This document shows positions 1-12,300 of a DNA stretch of 64,000 nt, piece by piece; positions within the stretch are counted from its first letter, which is position 1, and each line of letters starts with the position of its first letter. The position numbers and the translations under genes are program-made. This DNA is from Planococcus citri (lineage: Eukaryota > Arthropoda > Insecta > Hemiptera > Pseudococcidae). Under the pieces are notes generated by a model. That model made no database searches and was not told where the DNA came from. It worked only from the letters and a program-made list of their open reading frames with translations. The stretch lies in assembly GCF_950023065.1 (NCBI RefSeq), contig NC_088678.1:57938460-58002459 (forward strand), written 5' to 3'.

Positions 1-3000
1 CGATATTGAAAAAAACGTATTCTCATTTTTGTCGTGGTTTATTGTATGGCAAGGCGAGGTGGGTGTATTCGTATTGAAAATATAATAAATTAAAAAAAAA
101 TTATAATAGGCTTGTATAAAAAATCAATTGAAAATTTTGATTTGTTATAATATTGATTACAAAATGTAAGAATGGAATCTTCATTTTACGTTTTTCTCGT
201 TTTGATTACAAAAAGCGTCGTGAAATGAATTTTCTAATTATTTACGAGCTTGATTACCGTTGAATAATTTGGCTTCAGTAGCGGTCATATCAGAGATTCT
301 TGTATTATTTTTCGTTTCAAAACTTAAAAACTCGTTTATGGGTGATAATGTTACTACGAGGTTTGTGCTATGGTTTTATTTTTTTCTCATTTTGAATATT
401 TCTTATTTCTAAAATACACATACGTGTTTTGTGAAACGTTGAAGTTGGAAGGTATTTTAGTTTAACGATGGTGTAATTTTATTTTCATTTTGAAATTTAG
501 AACAATTTTTGTTCAGCTTTTGTTTGCTGTGCTTGTTTAATGTTTAATTACTATATCGTGTAATCTTTGAGTAAGATTTTATGAGATTTGTTTGTGTGAT
601 GAATTAGAATTATATCCATTATGTGATGTTGAAGCTTTTGAGCGCGACATTTTATCTCTTCGAGTTACGAATGGTAAAAAACTTCACTCGAGTATAAAGG
701 CTTTGTTTCAATTACTCCGCTAGTTAATGTATGTATCATTTTTATGTTTTGTTTTTTGTTATGTTTTTTTTCCTTTTGACGCTTTGAAAAGCTTGCTAGC
801 GTTATTGACTCAAGAGTTGTTGGAAAATCGGTGGAAATTCATTCTTGACTTTCGAAGTTACCGTGTAAATCATTCGAATATATTGGGAGCTTTTTTTAGT
901 GTGTATAATTTCCTAGGTAATATATTAGTTACCAAATAACTAAATTAGTTTGTTTTTTTGTTATGTTGCCGGACACTAATATAAGTGTCTCGATGATGTT
1001 AAGGTTGAATTTCCACCTAACGCGCCTTCTGTTTGGGTAAAATACTTGATCAACTTCGACGTATAGGTTTTTCCATCTATGAAACGCATTGTTATTGTTT
1101 CGTTTTATTTTGAAGGTATTTCAATCTACATATAGTTTATAAATATTTTTAAAATTTTTATAAACGATAGTAAAACTAAGAGCTGGATTATTTGAGAAAA
1201 AAAATCTACATACGTGAAATAATCTATGTTATGTTTAAGACTGTTTTATGTATTAGGCGTATTGTGTTGAAGATGAATTTGATTATCACATAGATTATCT
1301 ACATTGCAGATTCCACTGAGATTGTCTTGCCTTTTTAATTTTTTTCATCTTTATTATTTGATTTTTTTTTGAAAACAATTTAAGGAATTTTGTAATGGGG
1401 ATTTTTAAAACAAAAACATTTTTATATTTCGTTTTTCAATTTTCCTATGTAATGATTATATTAATTAAGGAGTTGATGCGCACGAAGAGTCTGATCACTA
1501 TTTTTGACTTTGATTTTAATTGCTGATGAAAAAAAAACTGCTGCTAAATATCCAAACTTTTCGTATACATTTCTTCTCCAAGTTGTACGTATATTTATCA
1601 TTTTTGTTGTGATATCGAATTAATTACACGGTATGGTACTTTGTTTTTTTTTCTTTTATTTTTTTCAATATTTTTTTTTTTCGTTTGTGTGTGTAAAAAA
1701 TGATTTATTTTTAAAGTGTCATCGTGCCTTGTTCGTGTTTAAAAACTGTGTAAATATTTGTACTATAAAATCATTGTTAAGATTTTACAACGAACTGTTT
1801 GAAAAAAATCGACGGTTTGTTATTATATACCATGTATTTATTAAATAAAATTATTATTACTCGTTAATAATACCGTATGATTTATTTCTCTTTTTCTTTT
1901 CTTTTTTTTTTTCTTTTTTTTTTTCATTACACATTTTTTTTCTCGTTTGTTTGATTATTATAACGTTCGTGATTTTTCGCTACATGTGTAAAATTTAATG
2001 TAAGTTAATTTTTACCTACGTAGTCAACGTATAAATAAATCGGTTTTATTTGTAATGAATATGTTTATTAAACACAACTAAAATTAAATGAGTTGTTTTT
2101 GAACGATCGGTGTATTTTTTTCCTGTTCTTCGCAGTGGTTCGTAAAATGAAATGACCGACCGTTTGCGAGATTGAATGGCAATTGTTCAAAATTTCAAGT
2201 ATTCGAAGAGTATCAGACATCAGGGTCACTTAGAATAAAACCGAGGGCATTTTTTTCAATTCAGTATTTTTGTATCAAGAGAATGATGTGAAGTTCGATT
2301 TTGGGTTTTGAAATTATTATGTCGATGTGGAAAAATCCTTATATATTAAAAGATGTTTGAAGGAAAACCTTGATAGAGTCCGCCAGCCTTTTCTACTGAA
2401 CCGATTTCAACAATTTTTTTTTCAAACGTTCCTTTCGACGTGTAGATATGTCATCAAGAAAAAAAAATCGGAATTTTTCAAATTAAGGGTCGAAAAAATT
2501 GAAAAAACACTTTCTCTATTGTGTAGAAATGCACGTATTACAATGCACACCGACAACAATACACTCTGACAACAATACACTCAGAACGTTGCTATGTGGG
2601 CGTGTTTACAGCGTAGGGGTGTTGAGGAGGGAATGATGTTGTTGTGTTGCGAGTTACATTCATTGCTATAGTATTTTATTTTTTTAAAACTGGAATATTG
2701 TGGTGTCTGTTAAAATAATAAGGAGAGGAGGTTCTACACTTGAGATCATTTTTGGGTTAGGATTCTATTTCAACACACAAATTTAAATGTTTAGTGGAAC
2801 ATTGTTTGTAAAAAAGTTAATGTGAAGATGGAGAAGGGTTCAGTACAGTGTAGCCAGAATTTTCTCAAAGAGAGGGCAAAACCAGATTTTTGGGTATGAA
2901 AAATCGAAATTAGAGGTAATGTAATGGAAACCCTTCGTAATGTATGATAATTTGTATGGACATGAAGGTGCAATTACTGCTCAAGTGAATTGAGAGCGAA

Positions 3001-3540
3001 AATTTGTTGAAAAAAATGGGTCGAAAAACGAAAAAACGGTTCATTATTGCGTGCATTTTTTTTCTAATTTTCACTCTCGGGGGGGGGGGTGGCTCAAGTC
3101 ACGTCCCTTCCTTAGCTAAGCTACCACTGGTAAGCTTTCTATACTTGGGATACAAATTTGACTATCCTACTTCAGATTTTCATTTAATAGAATTGAATTA
3201 CTCCAGCATACTCACTACCTACTCATTTTATGCCATCATTTTACAAGAATTTCAAACATTTTTTTTACCCAATTTTACATATGTAGAATTTCAGAAAATT
3301 TACTCCTAAAAAATGATGATAATTATCAAGTCAGTAAGTATACCGGAGTAATTCAACACCTCAAGGTATAAATCTGAAGTGAATAGATGTAAGTTTTTTG
3401 AGAAAAAAAAATGTCCTTAATTCATTGTATAGAAATTGATAAAAATATTGTTCAAACTTGAATTTTTTAAACATTGTACTTTAGAACCAGAGTAGAATTT
3501 GCTATTGACACATTTCAACTGATTTGCATTTAGGAGCAGG
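1..3540. other. AT-rich non-coding stretch
   Basis: I see no convincing coding exon here. The + strand is strongly T-rich over about 1-2100, with many T runs, and has AATAAA-like strings near 1845 and 2033. It could be the 3' UTR of a rightward gene lying left of the window, but nothing proves this. The short open frames are low-complexity F/K/N-rich peptides typical of random AT-rich DNA. A G10-like run lies near 3080. Confidence 0.4.
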
Positions 3541-3568
3541 GGCATGAGTTGAGTTGTCAAAAAAGCGA

Positions 3569-3686
3569 GCCCCGAAGGGGCGAGAGGCCTGAGCGAAGCG
3601 AGGTCCAGGGCGAGCAGCACGAGCGAAGCGAGTGCGCGAGCTGGGGGTCGAGGTCGCGGAGCGACCTAGGGGGCGAAGCCCCCTAG
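3569..3686. repeat. GC-rich cluster of short hairpins
   Basis: About 120 bp of GC-rich sequence sits in very AT-rich surroundings. It breaks into consecutive small inverted repeats closed by GAA or GGA triloops. The clearest are 3569-3581 (stem GCCCC), 3651-3667 (stem AGGTCGC) and 3666-3686 (perfect stem CTAGGGGGC, loop GAA). Between them GAGCGAAGCGAG occurs twice (about 3590 and 3620). The same core recurs as its complement in the loops of the hairpins at 31.1-31.4 kb. No protein or known RNA family is recognised. Confidence 0.6.
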
Positions 3687-4394
3687 TTATTTATTGATAT
3701 GAATAGGAATACTTACGTGATTCGTGCTTCGTGCACATCAAGAATGATCAAAGCCAATATCCAAGTAAAAAATCTCAAAAACGAACATGTAGCTCTTGAT
3801 CAAGCTTTAATTCGGCATCAGCGACCTCAAATTACCTAAAAAAAAAACTACTTTATTCGAAGGATTGAAATTTGAAAATAAAATTGCGAGTTCATCTAAT
3901 AGAACTTCTGATTTTACCATTAAATAATATTCTATTACCCATGAAAATATCTACATTGAATAACTCGCATTCGAAACTTCTCATTTTGACATAATTTACG
4001 AAAAAATTTGGCGCCTAGCTTCCAAAAAAAAACAAAGAATTTTCAATTTCGAAATAAACTCGTAACGCTATCTTTCGGAATACTAGCACACGAGCTGCTC
4101 CATCACAATAAAAATGAAACAGCGCTGCAGGCGTTTAAAAAAGGAAGTTCTTTTGTTTGAATTAGCTTTTTCAGTATGCAAATGAGGAGATGGAGAACAA
4201 AAGAACTTTTTTTTCACCGACCAAAGCGCTGATCCAAATTTCTCTCTATTTTCAGAGTTGTTTGACTATCCACACCATAGATGGCGCTGCAGTATTGTAT
4301 TTCTCTGTTTCATTTCACTTTCAATTTTGAAAATTTTTTGTGAAGCTAGATCCAATTTCGGTAAAACGAAAACCAGTTTCTTTGTTTTTCGATG
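3687..4394. other. Non-coding; contains a small inverted repeat
   Basis: No exon is seen. A 13-bp inverted repeat (AAGTTCTTTTGTT at 4145-4157, complement at 4196-4208) encloses about 38 bp. GCGCTGCAG occurs on both sides of it (near 4122 and 4285), in opposite context. This may be a decayed palindromic element, but the ends are not clear. Confidence 0.35.
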
Positions 4395-4641
4395 CTAAGG
4401 GCCATATTCATAGACGTTACTTAGGGATCACTTGGCTAAGTGGTGAATTTTGAAGCAATTTTTCCAGGCGTGATTGAATTTTTGAAATTTTGTTTTTGAA
4501 TAAATTGAGAGATTGGACTTCGAAGTGTTGATTTATCATTTTAAAAATATAAAATTTTTATTCGTTCGTGAGAAAAATTGAATCAAAATTCACCACTTAG
4601 CCAAGTGTCCCTTAAGTAACGTCTATGAATTCGGCCCTTAG
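4395..4641. mobile_element. MITE with 59-bp terminal inverted repeats
   Basis: The ends read CTAAGGGCC...GGCCCTTAG. The left 59 bases and the complement of the right 59 bases match at roughly 55 positions, including CATAGACGTTACTT and CACTTGGCTAAGTGGTGAATTTTGA. The centre (about 130 bp) is unique and AT-rich, with no coding capacity. Size and structure fit a non-autonomous DNA transposon. TA can be read as the target duplication if the element proper begins AGGGCC, but a longer duplication is not visible, so the superfamily is left open. Confidence 0.8.
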
Positions 4642-5370
4642 TGTAGAGATGATAGGAAATTTTCAACGGAAATTCATGGGAAAAATTTCTGGAAACTTTC
4701 AAATCAAAACCATAAATTTCCATTGGAATTCATGAAGAAAAAACTGATGTAAATGGTGAAAAAATGCCAAAATTGTAAAAAAAAACATTTGATTTCTAGA
4801 TTTCTACAAAATATCTAAAAAATTATTTAAAATAAAGGAAAATTTCAAAAATTTGTAAATAATTGGAAATTTATTAGTTGTAGTTTGTATGTAGCTGATA
4901 AATGACATTTTCCAACTGATATTTTTTCAAAATAAGTATGGCCTACTTCATATATTGAAGAAATATAAATTTCTAGAAACTTTTATTGGTTAAATTTTTT
5001 TGCAGTTCGAAGTCCCTGAAATTGCCATTCAATTAAGGTGGGCTTTACTAGGTGCACTTATCTTACACTAAATACGACGAGTAAATTACACACTTTAAAA
5101 CACCCAGTTTAATACATCTTTTGCCCAAGCAAGATTTTCGATAACAATACTTCCAAAAAAAAAAAAATCACATCAGAATAAAATCAGATATCTAGTTAGT
5201 TTGTTAAAAAACGAATAAAAATGAAACATTGGATTACGATCACAAAGAAAAATTGTAATTTATTACATGATTTCAACGAAATTCAATTAAAAATTTATAT
5301 CACTTCTAAATTGGAAAATAAAACAGCGAAACTTTCGTACAAATTACACCCAAAAAATTAACAAAATATT
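4642..5370. other. Non-coding stretch
   Basis: AT-rich sequence with no exon or clear repeat, lying between the MITE and the likely polyadenylation region of the RanBP9/10-type gene. TTTATT at 5384-5389 (AATAAA on the minus strand) marks the probable right limit. Confidence 0.35.
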
Positions 5371-6183
5371 AAACATAATATATTTTATTTCTTAATAAAT
5401 AATCAAAATGATAAAATAAAAATGTTGATACTTCGGTCAATCAACCTTGGCATCGTTAAAAGGAAGGGGAAAAAAGGTTAATATTGCAAAAAAAAAAAAA
5501 AAATACATATTCTGAACATCTATACAAGAACATTTCAAAAGCTTAATTCTACAATATTAAACGTTATTCGTTCAACTAATAAAAAATAAGTTTTTTTAAA
5601 GCTTATAAATACAAAAAAAAAATTATTAGCTATATGAGTTGAAGAGGAATCAATAAAATCGATTCTTTTACAAAACAGAAAAAAATTCTTTCACTATGAT
5701 CATTTCTTGAACGGTTTACACAATAATAAAATAATGATGATGAAGAAGATAATACAGATGACGATGAACGATTCCATCCATATTTTATACCTGTAGGTCT
5801 GGCATCGTTTATAGTACACACAGAATACATATTTCTTATTTCTTTTTATATGGTACGTAGAACAAGAGTAGGAGACACCTTATTGTCGCGTAATTTTGTA
5901 AAACTTGGTAAATGCTTCAGAGAGTAAAAATATCATAACGGGTACATTTTTTCATTTTGTAATAATTACACGTATTTTTTTTTTTAATATAAGACAATCT
6001 GTAAGTTACGAACTATAGAAGCTATTCAGCGCTTAAGTATTTTTTTTTCTTCATTTAATGATTAAACGGTCTTAAAATTTGCCATATACGCGCACCTGTT
6101 GAATAGGCGAATAAAAATATTAAAAAGAGACCATCGTGTTGTGAAATGGTACCGCTTCCGAAACGGTATTTAGAACCGTTTGG
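5371..6183 (-). other. Probable 3' UTR of the RanBP9/10-type gene
   Basis: This directly follows the TGA at 6184-6186 on the minus strand and has no coding features. The first clear AATAAA signal on the minus strand is at 5384-5389, which would give a 3' UTR of roughly 800 nt. The end is inferred from that hexamer alone. Confidence 0.4.
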
Positions 6184-6314
6184 TCAGTGTAGGAGATCTT
6201 CAAAATTGGCGAAAGCGCATGATCCGAGACCAGAAGACGACATAAGTGATATTAATTCGGTCGTATGAGCTACGGCTACTTCTAAAGGTGGACGTCGGGC
6301 TAGATTACTTGATT
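6184..6314 (-). CDS. RanBP9/10: RanBP9/10 exon 10 (C-terminus, stop)
   Basis: Encodes ESSNLARRPPLEVAVAHTTE and LISLMSSSGLGSCAFANFED, ending LLH-TGA. The terminal GLGSCAFA..EDLLH matches vertebrate G(I/L)GSC(A/S)FA..(E/D)DYLH. The acceptor is ACTTAG|AATCAA. Confidence 0.94.
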
Positions 6315-9300
6315 CTAAGTACATAAACGAATAAGTAGTGTTTAGCAGTTTGATAATTAAGGGTTCACACTAAAAAAATGAAAGCTTCGAAAAGTAACTT
6401 ACCTAAGATGGCAGAATTAAGTGTAGCGCAAACTGATTCTCTTTGTTGAGGGTCTAATTGCCAGCCGACTGGACTATTCCATGGATTTGAATAAGCTAGC
6501 AAACTAAAAGCATCCTGTAAACAGAAAAAAGTGATTAGTTTTCCATTACCAAAGCTTACATAATCTATTCAAGTTTAAATATTGAAAACCACAAATTATT
6601 AAATGAGAAATCGAACGATGGAATTGAAGGTCACCTTTAGCATGAGAAAAAAAAAGTGTATTTTCGACAGTCTAAATTTTTTAAAATTTGCCTATCCCCA
6701 AAAATTACTGATTTTTCGACTTATGCTATAATTGGGTCAAAAAACGTTGACTAGAAACGAGTTGTTATCTAAGATAATGGTAAGCAATTTAATTTTTTCC
6801 AACAATTAATATTTTTGAATCCCTTTTCAGGATACTGGAAATAATTCATCGATGTGTATGGCGTCTGCAGGGTTCAAATCTTTGAAAAAAATGTGTATCA
6901 ATAACCACCACTTAATCAGAGTATCGTCACTTTTTTCAAAAAATCAAAAATTTTCATCAAAATCTCAATCATTTCTAACTCGATTCCATGTTTTTTAATA
7001 TCATTTTTTTTTAGAAGAGCCTCGACTGAAATTTAAATTTTTTATGAATTAAAAATTTCAAAATTGATTTTTTCAAATTTCATGTGTGAGAAAAAATATT
7101 TCTCATTTTCTTTTAAAATTTTCAGAATCTACTTTTTTCGACAAAATTTTCGACTCAAACACTTCCATTTTTGAAGATTTTTCAGAGAATAAGGAAGAGG
7201 AGTGAATACTTGAAACAAAAAACTGCTTCACGCGGCATTTCCACGAATGACCCCCCCCCCCCGCCGCCTCCCCAAGGATCGTCAAAACCATCGTTTAGAC
7301 AAATCAGAGTAACTAGTGGCTCCAATCTCCAGTCAAAATAATTTCCCAGGCCCAAACAAAAAGCGTCTATCCACCCCTGAAAAAGGAGGTCATTGATCAT
7401 TCAACATCCCTTTTCTAAAATGAATTTGGGTGAATGAAAATCATTAAACCCTCAAAACAAAGTAAAATCAATTCAATTTTCAAAAAATCATTTTTCATTT
7501 TTTTGAAAATTTTAATCATAATTTTGTTCTAATTGTAAGGTGAAAAAAAATATGATACAAAATGATTCGAGCAAAATTACAAATTCAGGACAATTTCTTT
7601 GTTTTTGAGTAAATTCATCTACTTTTTCATTTTTATTTTTTTTTGAACTAATATCTGATTTTGTGAATTTTTTCGATTGTCAATCTATTTCAGATTTTCA
7701 ATCAACTAAAAGAGTGCATATAAAATTTTTAAAACGGAAAGTAGAACTTTTGCCAACATTCAGAAAATATTTGCAAGTTCTTTTCTCCACTTTTCCCTTC
7801 CTCCATTCACAAAATGGCGCATCTTCGTAAAAAAATTGATATGAATATTTTTCAAACTTCAAAAAAAAAAATTCAAACGAGATGAAAGGAAATTAAGGCT
7901 AATAAATTAATCAAAAAGCAATATTTTTAAAATCAGCGATTAAATTAACAAAAAAAATGGATTTAAAGTGAAAAATTCAGAATTTTTGAACAAAATGTAC
8001 ACCTAATTAAAAAGAGTTTGGAGGAATGCAAACCTTTTTTTTTTGCATTTTTTCATCATGTGTGAAGAAAATCATGTTTTTGTTTTTTTTTTTCAAGATA
8101 CAAGCTCATCTCAGAAATAAGAACGTATAATTTCAAGCCAACGATGCGAAGTGTACCTTTTTTTTTGAAAAAAATTTGCATTGCATTTCAGATACCACAA
8201 TTCTTTCTCCCAATCTTCTTCCTCAATAACCAAATAAAGGAATTAAAATTTGATACAATATTACAAATACATCAGGTGCTTCAAAATTGCCACCTGTCAT
8301 GACGAATGAACTAGTTTAAAAGCATCAATTCCGAAATGTAATTTACAGATCAAGAAATACATTTTACCTGTAACATTTTCTTATTAGTTTCACTTTTACC
8401 CAGTTCTTGTCTCAATTGTACGCTGAGTAAAAATAATTCTCGACCGAATTCTAACATTCTTTTAACTGCTGGTTGACTACCACCACATAATTCTTTTTTA
8501 TTAACATTAGAATGATTAGAAGAATTATTATTCGACGGCGGATCTATATCTGTAACACAGGAAATGCATCGTGATAATAATTTCAGATTTCAACCGCATA
8601 CGAATGAACTTCAGAAGCTATCCAGTGGATCCACACTAACCCATATCTTCGACACTATCATCGTGAGAGGTACCATTTTGATACCCGTTGGTCGTGCCGT
8701 TGGTGGCACTTTTGGTAATTGGAGCGGGCGTCGAACCGTTGATTTTATCTTCGATTATAATCGTCGGTTGACTTATCATTTCGATGTCATTTTCGCAAAC
8801 GCCATTTTTCACTGATTCAACACCGTTGGCTCCGTTCAACAGAATATTAGTGGTGTTCATCTCATCTACGAGATCATTATTTTGACGATTGTTTCTACGA
8901 GCGTGAAAAAACAAAAATATATTAGTTACAACGACGATGAAACCGGTGACATGCGATGTACAAGAAATAAACACACTTGTTACTATTAACGTTGTTATTA
9001 TTAAGTGACTTAGTTGATTGAATAACAGAGGTTGGCTGGGGAGGTGTAGACGTTGGTGAAGAATGTAAATTCTGTTGGCTGCGCGGACACCTCGGCGGAC
9101 ATACTTCGGTATCGGTACCGTTGACCATCTCAACAAATTGGCGACATTTTAACATGAACAACAGATTTCTGTTGTGTTCTAACAGGCCCGGATATATTTT
9201 AGAAGTCGTTTCTATTGCTTCTCCCATTTTGCCATTCAACACTAATTTTAATATTCCTGTAAAATTACAACGAAAACCGAGATTACATCGAGTTCTTTTG

Positions 9301-12300
9301 GATTCCAATTCAATTATTTCACGAGGTTAAAGACTCCTTCTTACTTTGTCGGTTTTTGATTGATGTGATTTCCTCGTCAAATGCTTGACCGGTACCGCGA
9401 GCAAATGCTTCGGCTGTAGCGCAATAACCGTGGTGAACAAGATACGTAGAAACCATTCTGAAAAACGAGCAACAAACACAATTTTATTCGATTTCATTTT
9501 GAAAATTCGTGCATTAGAAATATTGAAAATTACTTTTGAAGAACGGATTGCCATTGTCCGTAATTATCTGGTATGGGATAGTCGTAAATGGTGTTTCTAA
9601 TTTTAGCCCTCAGTTCTTTCATCATGTCTTCAATATCGAACACAAATGGTGATTGGCCGAAATTTGCATCCACCACTTCGCCAGGCGTTTGCAAACCGAC
9701 GGTTGGATATAGATTAGGCTGAAACAGAGAGCAAAAACGCGTCAGTGAAAATTATACAAACATATAGGTTCGGTCGGATTGAACTGAACCGTTGTTGGTA
9801 ATGTTGATTAAAATTTCGCATACTAACAGGTAAATCGGTGAAAGCTGTGCCTAAATTGTGGCCGTTTTTCGTATAAAATGCGGTATTTTCGATCAGATTC
9901 ACACCGCAACCGATAACGTCGCCGGTCGTAAATGTCGGTCCGTAAGGTTGGCCTGTTCCTGAAGAGCAAAATGAATGGCCGTCGTCTCCGTGATATCCGT
10001 ACGAGTGCTTATCCCATCCTGTGAAAATATAATCGTCATTAGTAAGAGTATAACTTTACTTTCAATAACAAAACAGCAAATCGAATGGTCAAAAAAAGGT
10101 CATCAATTAATTGAAAATACAAATAGACGAGTGAACTTATTTTAGAAAGGGAATCTTTACAACTCATCGACTGCAATCGACCAGAAATTTGGTTTATTGG
10201 AAGAACACGTCACTCACAACTTAATACTAAATTTTGAACCGTTAAAGTTCTTTTTTCAAATCTCAATGAATTTTTGAAAATGCTAAAAGTACTTCGAAGT
10301 AATTTGGTGTTGCTAGGCACGTCTTTTTTTTTTTTTTTTTTTTTTTTACAAAATATTACTTTTCTCGTTCCTGGAATTGATTGCAGTCAATTTCGAGTCG
10401 ATCTAGAGCCCATTGGAATTGTTTCAGAAGAAGCTGTAGTTCATCAAAAATTTGTCAAAAATCTAAAAATCAATTTAGGCAACTGAAAATTTGTTACCAA
10501 GCTGTGGATGACTTGCTCTCTCAACAAGCCAAGTTTTAGCACAATTACAGTGCTCATTGTGAACTTTTTGAGAAAATTTAACGACTTGGGAGGCACTGAG
10601 GGATCCAAACCATATCTTCATTGTAAATTTTTTGATCTTTTGACCGCGTTTCGGAGCACTATTGAGGGTTTCAGAAAAGGGGGGGGGGGTGGATCTGAAA
10701 AATGAATCGATATGCTGCTTCAATTATGGATTTTTAAAAATATTTTGGGCAAAGGTAAAAACTCCTGTATCCCTCAAGAGTGTTGAAATCCAATTTTTGA
10801 AATTGAAACGAGAAAGAAAAAGGACATTGGCTGTAATTTGTTCCAATTTTCAAATTTTATAGCTTTCAACTTTCAATTATCACAAAAATGTGACCTTTCA
10901 CTTTTAAAATTCAAATTTGAGCTTTTCAAATTTCATCAACAAAATTTCGAATTAGTCTTCTAAATTCCAGGACTCTTATTCATTTTTTCTCAAAAAAAAA
11001 GAAAGTAACTTTAGCAATTAAAAACTAAAAAGTGACAAAAAAAAGTTAGAAAACGTGAGCACAACATTTGAATGCAGAAAACAACTCACAAAAACTCCAA
11101 AAAATGTGAAAGAAGGAATTCTGGTAATTACTGAAATAAATAATATTTTTCCCAAATTTTTGTCAGAAAAGTGAGACAATTTCCTAACTTTTTAGAAATC
11201 TGTAAAAAAAGACTTGGAAAGGCTTTTTTGTCACGAGACTGAAAATTTTTTGGAAAACTGGACTTTTTGGAATTTTAGCAAAAAAGGGACAGTTTTTAGT
11301 TTTTAGTCATTTTTGGTAAACAAGCGAGAATTCATGTCCATTTTTTGCAAAAAGCAGGACTTTTTGGAAATTACTGACAGTGACGAATAACGAGACTTTT
11401 TTTTTGCAATTTTTGTGGTAGAAAAAGTGAAACTTTTTGCAACTTTTTTTCAAAAATGTTGACAAACAGCAAAACGTTGACAATTCTGACAAAAAATCAA
11501 GGCTTTGCACAATTTTTGGCAACAAAAGTAGGTTAGGTATAATGTATTTGAAATTTTTTGCAAAGCATAATGAAAATTATTTGAATTTTTAGCAAAAAAA
11601 ACAACAATTTTTGACAAATTTGACATAAGCTTGCACTTTTTGATATTTTTGGTAAAAATCTAGTCGGAGGCATAGGCAGGGCTTTCAAAACATCCTATGA
11701 TCAGTGAGATTACGAGGACTGCTGATCCGAAATTGGTAGGCGCAGGGTACTATAATTTGGACTCTTTTGACGGATTTTCCATTTTTAATGGTAAATGCTT
11801 CCCAGTAGGTAATTCGAAACCACCTTTAATCGATCTAGGAGTACGAAAATGTGCTGTATAAACCAAATTTGTGCTCTTTACCTCAATGTAATCGAATTCT
11901 GATTTTTTTCTTCGTACGAAATTAGCCGAATATGAATTTTTGAAAATTCATGAAAAAAAAACGAAAAATCACTTTTGAATGCTTTGAGGAGTTGAGTGTA
12001 GTTTTTGAAAATGACGCTTCGAAAAATCTATTTTTTTCATGACCCCCTCCCCCCTCTCTCTCTTCAATAAAAGACCTCCAAATACAATCCTGGATATTTT
12101 TTTGGCAGAATGGTACGATATTTTCGTTGTATAAGCAAAAGCTTCCAACATGAATACAATCAATTTTGTTCACCTCTTTCGATTTTTGAAATCGAGAGAT
12201 CTCATTGTAAGTATATCTCAATATTATTTCTTCAATTTCCAACACTTCTCTAATGATTGCTCATACATTATTTAACGATCAAATCAGTGTTTTTTGACAA

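Noticed and set aside
1..2100. 3' UTR of a gene to the left
   Set aside because: The T-rich composition and AATAAA-like words are suggestive, but no coding sequence is visible to anchor it.
9257..9344. Readthrough peptide between RanBP9/10 exons 5 and 6
   Set aside because: The frame is open through the 88-bp intron only by chance. Splicing GACAAA|GT to ACAG|GAATATT restores the family sequence.
8564..9600. Open frames on the + strand (8564-8815, 9121-9330, 9385-9600)
   Set aside because: They are antisense to RanBP9/10 exons 4-8, whose minus-strand reading is clearly the conserved protein.
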